From contig JAHDDH010000001.1 in the NCBI GenBank assembly GCA_020629455.1, forward strand, positions 232,720 through 296,719: a DNA stretch of 64,000 nt, in the 5' to 3' direction. The stretch is from Cytophagales bacterium (lineage in GTDB: Bacteria; Bacteroidota; Bacteroidia; Cytophagales; Amoebophilaceae). The first letter of the stretch is position 1, and every line of letters begins with the position of its first letter. This document shows positions 62,519 through 64,000 of the stretch, piece by piece. The position numbers and the translations under genes are program-made. The notes beneath the pieces are model-generated. The model was not told the origin of the DNA and searched no databases. It was given only the letters and a program-made list of their open reading frames with translations.

Positions 62519-63154
62519 TTAATATCTTAAGTCAATCAGTGCCACATCTTTGGGCACTTTAAAATGAAAATCACTGGACTTGTATTTAATTTTTGTATCT
62601 AAATGCTGCAAGGTAAATGTATGACTATTTTTCTGATGATCATACAAAGTCCAAGATTGTAAATCATTGTTTTGTATTTTAAAAATAAAAATAATGTGGG
62701 TCATCATTGCATGTTTTTTTTTAGGCGTTACCTGTATCTCTACAATGTCTTTCGTTGTTTTAACGAATTGACAAGTATATTTTTGAGGCTGGTATAATTG
62801 ATAAAATTGTGTAGGAATAAAATCATCTAATATATCTGCTAAATGATGTATTGTTACTTCTTGAATGATAGTATCATATACCCACTGCGTTTTCCCATCA
62901 CACATCATTACTTTTGTAGGGAACTTGAGATGATATTTTTTTTTTTGTATCCAAAGTTGTCCTTCTTGATGATCTATGATATTTTTCTTTTGATCTATCA
63001 TTTGATAAGAAAAACGCATGTAAAATCCTGAAAGATTTTGGTAAAATTTTGACATATTAGACAACAAACGATCTGCATTCACTGTCTTTTTTTTTGCAAA
63101 AGTAGCAAAGCAGCAAAAAAGAAATAAAAAAAAAGAAGTCAGTGGTTTCATCAT
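62519..63154 (-). CDS. lolA: LolA-like outer-membrane lipoprotein carrier
   Basis: About 211 residues from the ATG at 63154; a longer frame to 63208 would overlap recG on the other strand. A signal sequence (MKPLTSFFLFLFCCFATFA) precedes a LolA fold: LLSNMSKFYQNLSGFYMRFSY, EGQLWIQKKKYHLKFPT and MCDGKTQWVYDTIIQEVTIH. It should carry lipoproteins across the periplasm. This fits the several lipoproteins in the window. Confidence 0.87.
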   Translation of the reverse strand: MMKPLTSFFLFLFCCFATFAKKKTVNADRLLSNMSKFYQNLSGFYMRFSYQMIDQKKNIIDHQEGQLWIQKKKYHLKFPTKVMMCDGKTQWVYDTIIQEVTIHHLADILDDFIPTQFYQLYQPQKYTCQFVKTTKDIVEIQVTPKKKHAMMTHIIFIFKIQNNDLQSWTLYDHQKNSHTFTLQHLDTKIKYKSSDFHFKVPKDVALIDLRY

Positions 63155-63180
63155 TTCAAAATATTCTAAAAAACCCGTGC

Positions 63181-64000
63181 ATGGCCAACGTGTCTTATCA
63201 AGATGCAAAACTTACCACAATTTTCAATAAAAACACCCGGGAGATCAAAAAAGTGGAGGCTTTGGCCAAGCATCTCCAAGTCATCACCGTCACTGATTTA
63301 TGGACATTTTACCCTAGTCGTTATATCCAACAATCACATTATCCAAACATACAATCAATTGAAAAAAATCCAGGAGTCGTCATTATATATGGTTGTTTAA
63401 GCAAGCTTCAAGTCAAGTTGACTAAAACAAACAAAAAATATTTGCAAGGAATTTTTCAAGACCAAACTGGCTATATACAATTAATATGGTTTAAAAAAAT
63501 ACAATGGTTTTATCAATATTTAAAGGCAGGTAGCTATTTTTCTATTACAGGACATGTACAAGAAAAAAATGGAATACGCTCTATCATACATCCGAGCATT
63601 ACCTTTGCTAAACCTAACATAATACAAAATATCAGCCCTATATATCCCCAGCAAGATATCCTCAAGAAATATACCATCCATACATCATGGATACAACAAA
63701 AAATTATACACTTACGCCATTTTTATCCAGTAATTGAAAACTTGCCACATTATATTTTAAAGCAATATCATCTCATGGATAGGCCTACAGCTTTGCACAA
63801 CATCCATCATCCCAAAAATAAAGATGCTCTTTCACAGGCTCGCACAAGGCTCAAGTTTGAAGAACTTTTTTATTTACAACTTCATATGTTGATGAGAAAA
63901 AGAAGAAAAAAAAAGCCTGCCCCTATTTTTTCAAACACATATCTTTTAAAAAAATTTTATACCACACACCTCCCCTTTACACTGACACATGCCCAAAAAA
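63181..64000 (+). CDS. recG: ATP-dependent DNA helicase RecG, N-terminal part (cut by window end)
   Basis: An open frame from the ATG at 63181 (MANVSYQDAKLTTIF) to the window edge, 273 codons with no stop. It shows the RecG wedge region: VTDLWTFYPSRYIQQSHYPN, then VVIIYGCLSKLQ, GIFQDQTGYIQLIWF and the helical ALSQARTRLKFEELFYLQ just before the helicase domain. RecG remodels stalled replication forks. The usual LKGVGPxxA glycines near the start read NKNTREIKKVEAL here. It is 26 bases from lolA, divergent. The helicase motifs lie outside the window. Confidence 0.88.
   Translation, partial: MANVSYQDAKLTTIFNKNTREIKKVEALAKHLQVITVTDLWTFYPSRYIQQSHYPNIQSIEKNPGVVIIYGCLSKLQVKLTKTNKKYLQGIFQDQTGYIQLIWFKKIQWFYQYLKAGSYFSITGHVQEKNGIRSIIHPSITFAKPNIIQNISPIYPQQDILKKYTIHTSWIQQKIIHLRHFYPVIENLPHYILKQYHLMDRPTALHNIHHPKNKDALSQARTRLKFEELFYLQLHMLMRKRRKKKPAPIFSNTYLLKKFYTTHLPFTLTHAQK

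Noticed and set aside
63203..63400. Short plus-strand frame near the right end
   Set aside because: It is out of frame with the clear recG N-terminus that starts at 63181.

Overview
The window is strongly AT-rich and gene-dense. It carries 64 recognisable protein genes (one cut by the right edge), two tRNAs, a few structured intergenic elements and no rRNA, CRISPR array or intact mobile element. Several features point to Bacteroidota, probably a Cytophagales-like lineage: a short (289 aa) primary sigma factor in the order rpsO-pnp-rpoD; two tandem cytochrome oxidase subunit III genes; a DUF4296-type small lipoprotein; an IHF/HU-like protein of the Cytophagales type; a GlmU-like sugar nucleotidyltransferase next to it; and almost no Shine-Dalgarno sequences. 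The AT bias, lysine/poly-A-rich proteins, overlapping genes, lost domains and many isolated members of usual operons suggest a reduced, host-associated (endosymbiont-like) genome. This lifestyle is inferred. UGA is used as stop, so the code is the standard bacterial one.

Layout. 0.1-8.3 kb, mostly minus strand: an MHS-type MFS transporter, nadD, a phosphopantetheinyl transferase, HU, a GlmU-like protein, ssb-era, mutY, mazG and a zinc membrane protease. 8.4-10.7 kb, plus strand: an envelope energy-transduction cluster (SPOR protein, ExbB, ExbD, TonB-like protein), then tRNA-Asp. 10.8-24 kb: accA, glyS, sufB, coxB (subunit II), a PAP2 phosphatase, thiD, an acyl-CoA carboxylase carboxyltransferase, an MCE/MlaD protein, a DtxR-type regulator, a 0.6 kb gene-poor gap, ybaB, an aspartate aminotransferase and a heptose kinase. 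24-30 kb, minus strand: an rRNA methyltransferase, lpd, fmt, a large unknown lysine-rich lipoprotein and hflX. 30.4-36.9 kb, plus strand: dnaA, holA, waaA, polA. 37-48 kb: a Na+/H+ antiporter, a small beta-barrel candidate, tRNA-Gln, two coxIII genes, an Smr protein, a DUF4296 lipoprotein, mtaB, frr, rplS, dnaK, prfA and lpxH. 47.6-63.2 kb, minus strand: a ZIP transporter, an unknown protein, trxB, rpoD, pnp, rpsO, lptG/F, a TPR plus PBP1 protein, an M16-like protein, a PpiD-like chaperone, nuoM, a repeat protein, pyrF and lolA. The plus-strand 5' part of recG runs off the right end.

Taken together, the cell retains aerobic respiration (coxB, two coxIII, nuoM), lipid A/LPS assembly and export (lpxH, waaA, rfaE1, lptG/F), lipoprotein sorting (lolA), a proton-driven outer-membrane energiser, fatty-acid synthesis and core information processing. 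No clearly new multi-gene system is visible. The most unusual items are a PpiD-like protein without its parvulin domain, an M16-family protein without the zinc motif, a DtxR regulator that seems to have lost metal ligands, a shortened HldD-like remnant, a 96-bp tandem-repeat surface protein and a large lineage-specific lysine-rich lipoprotein.
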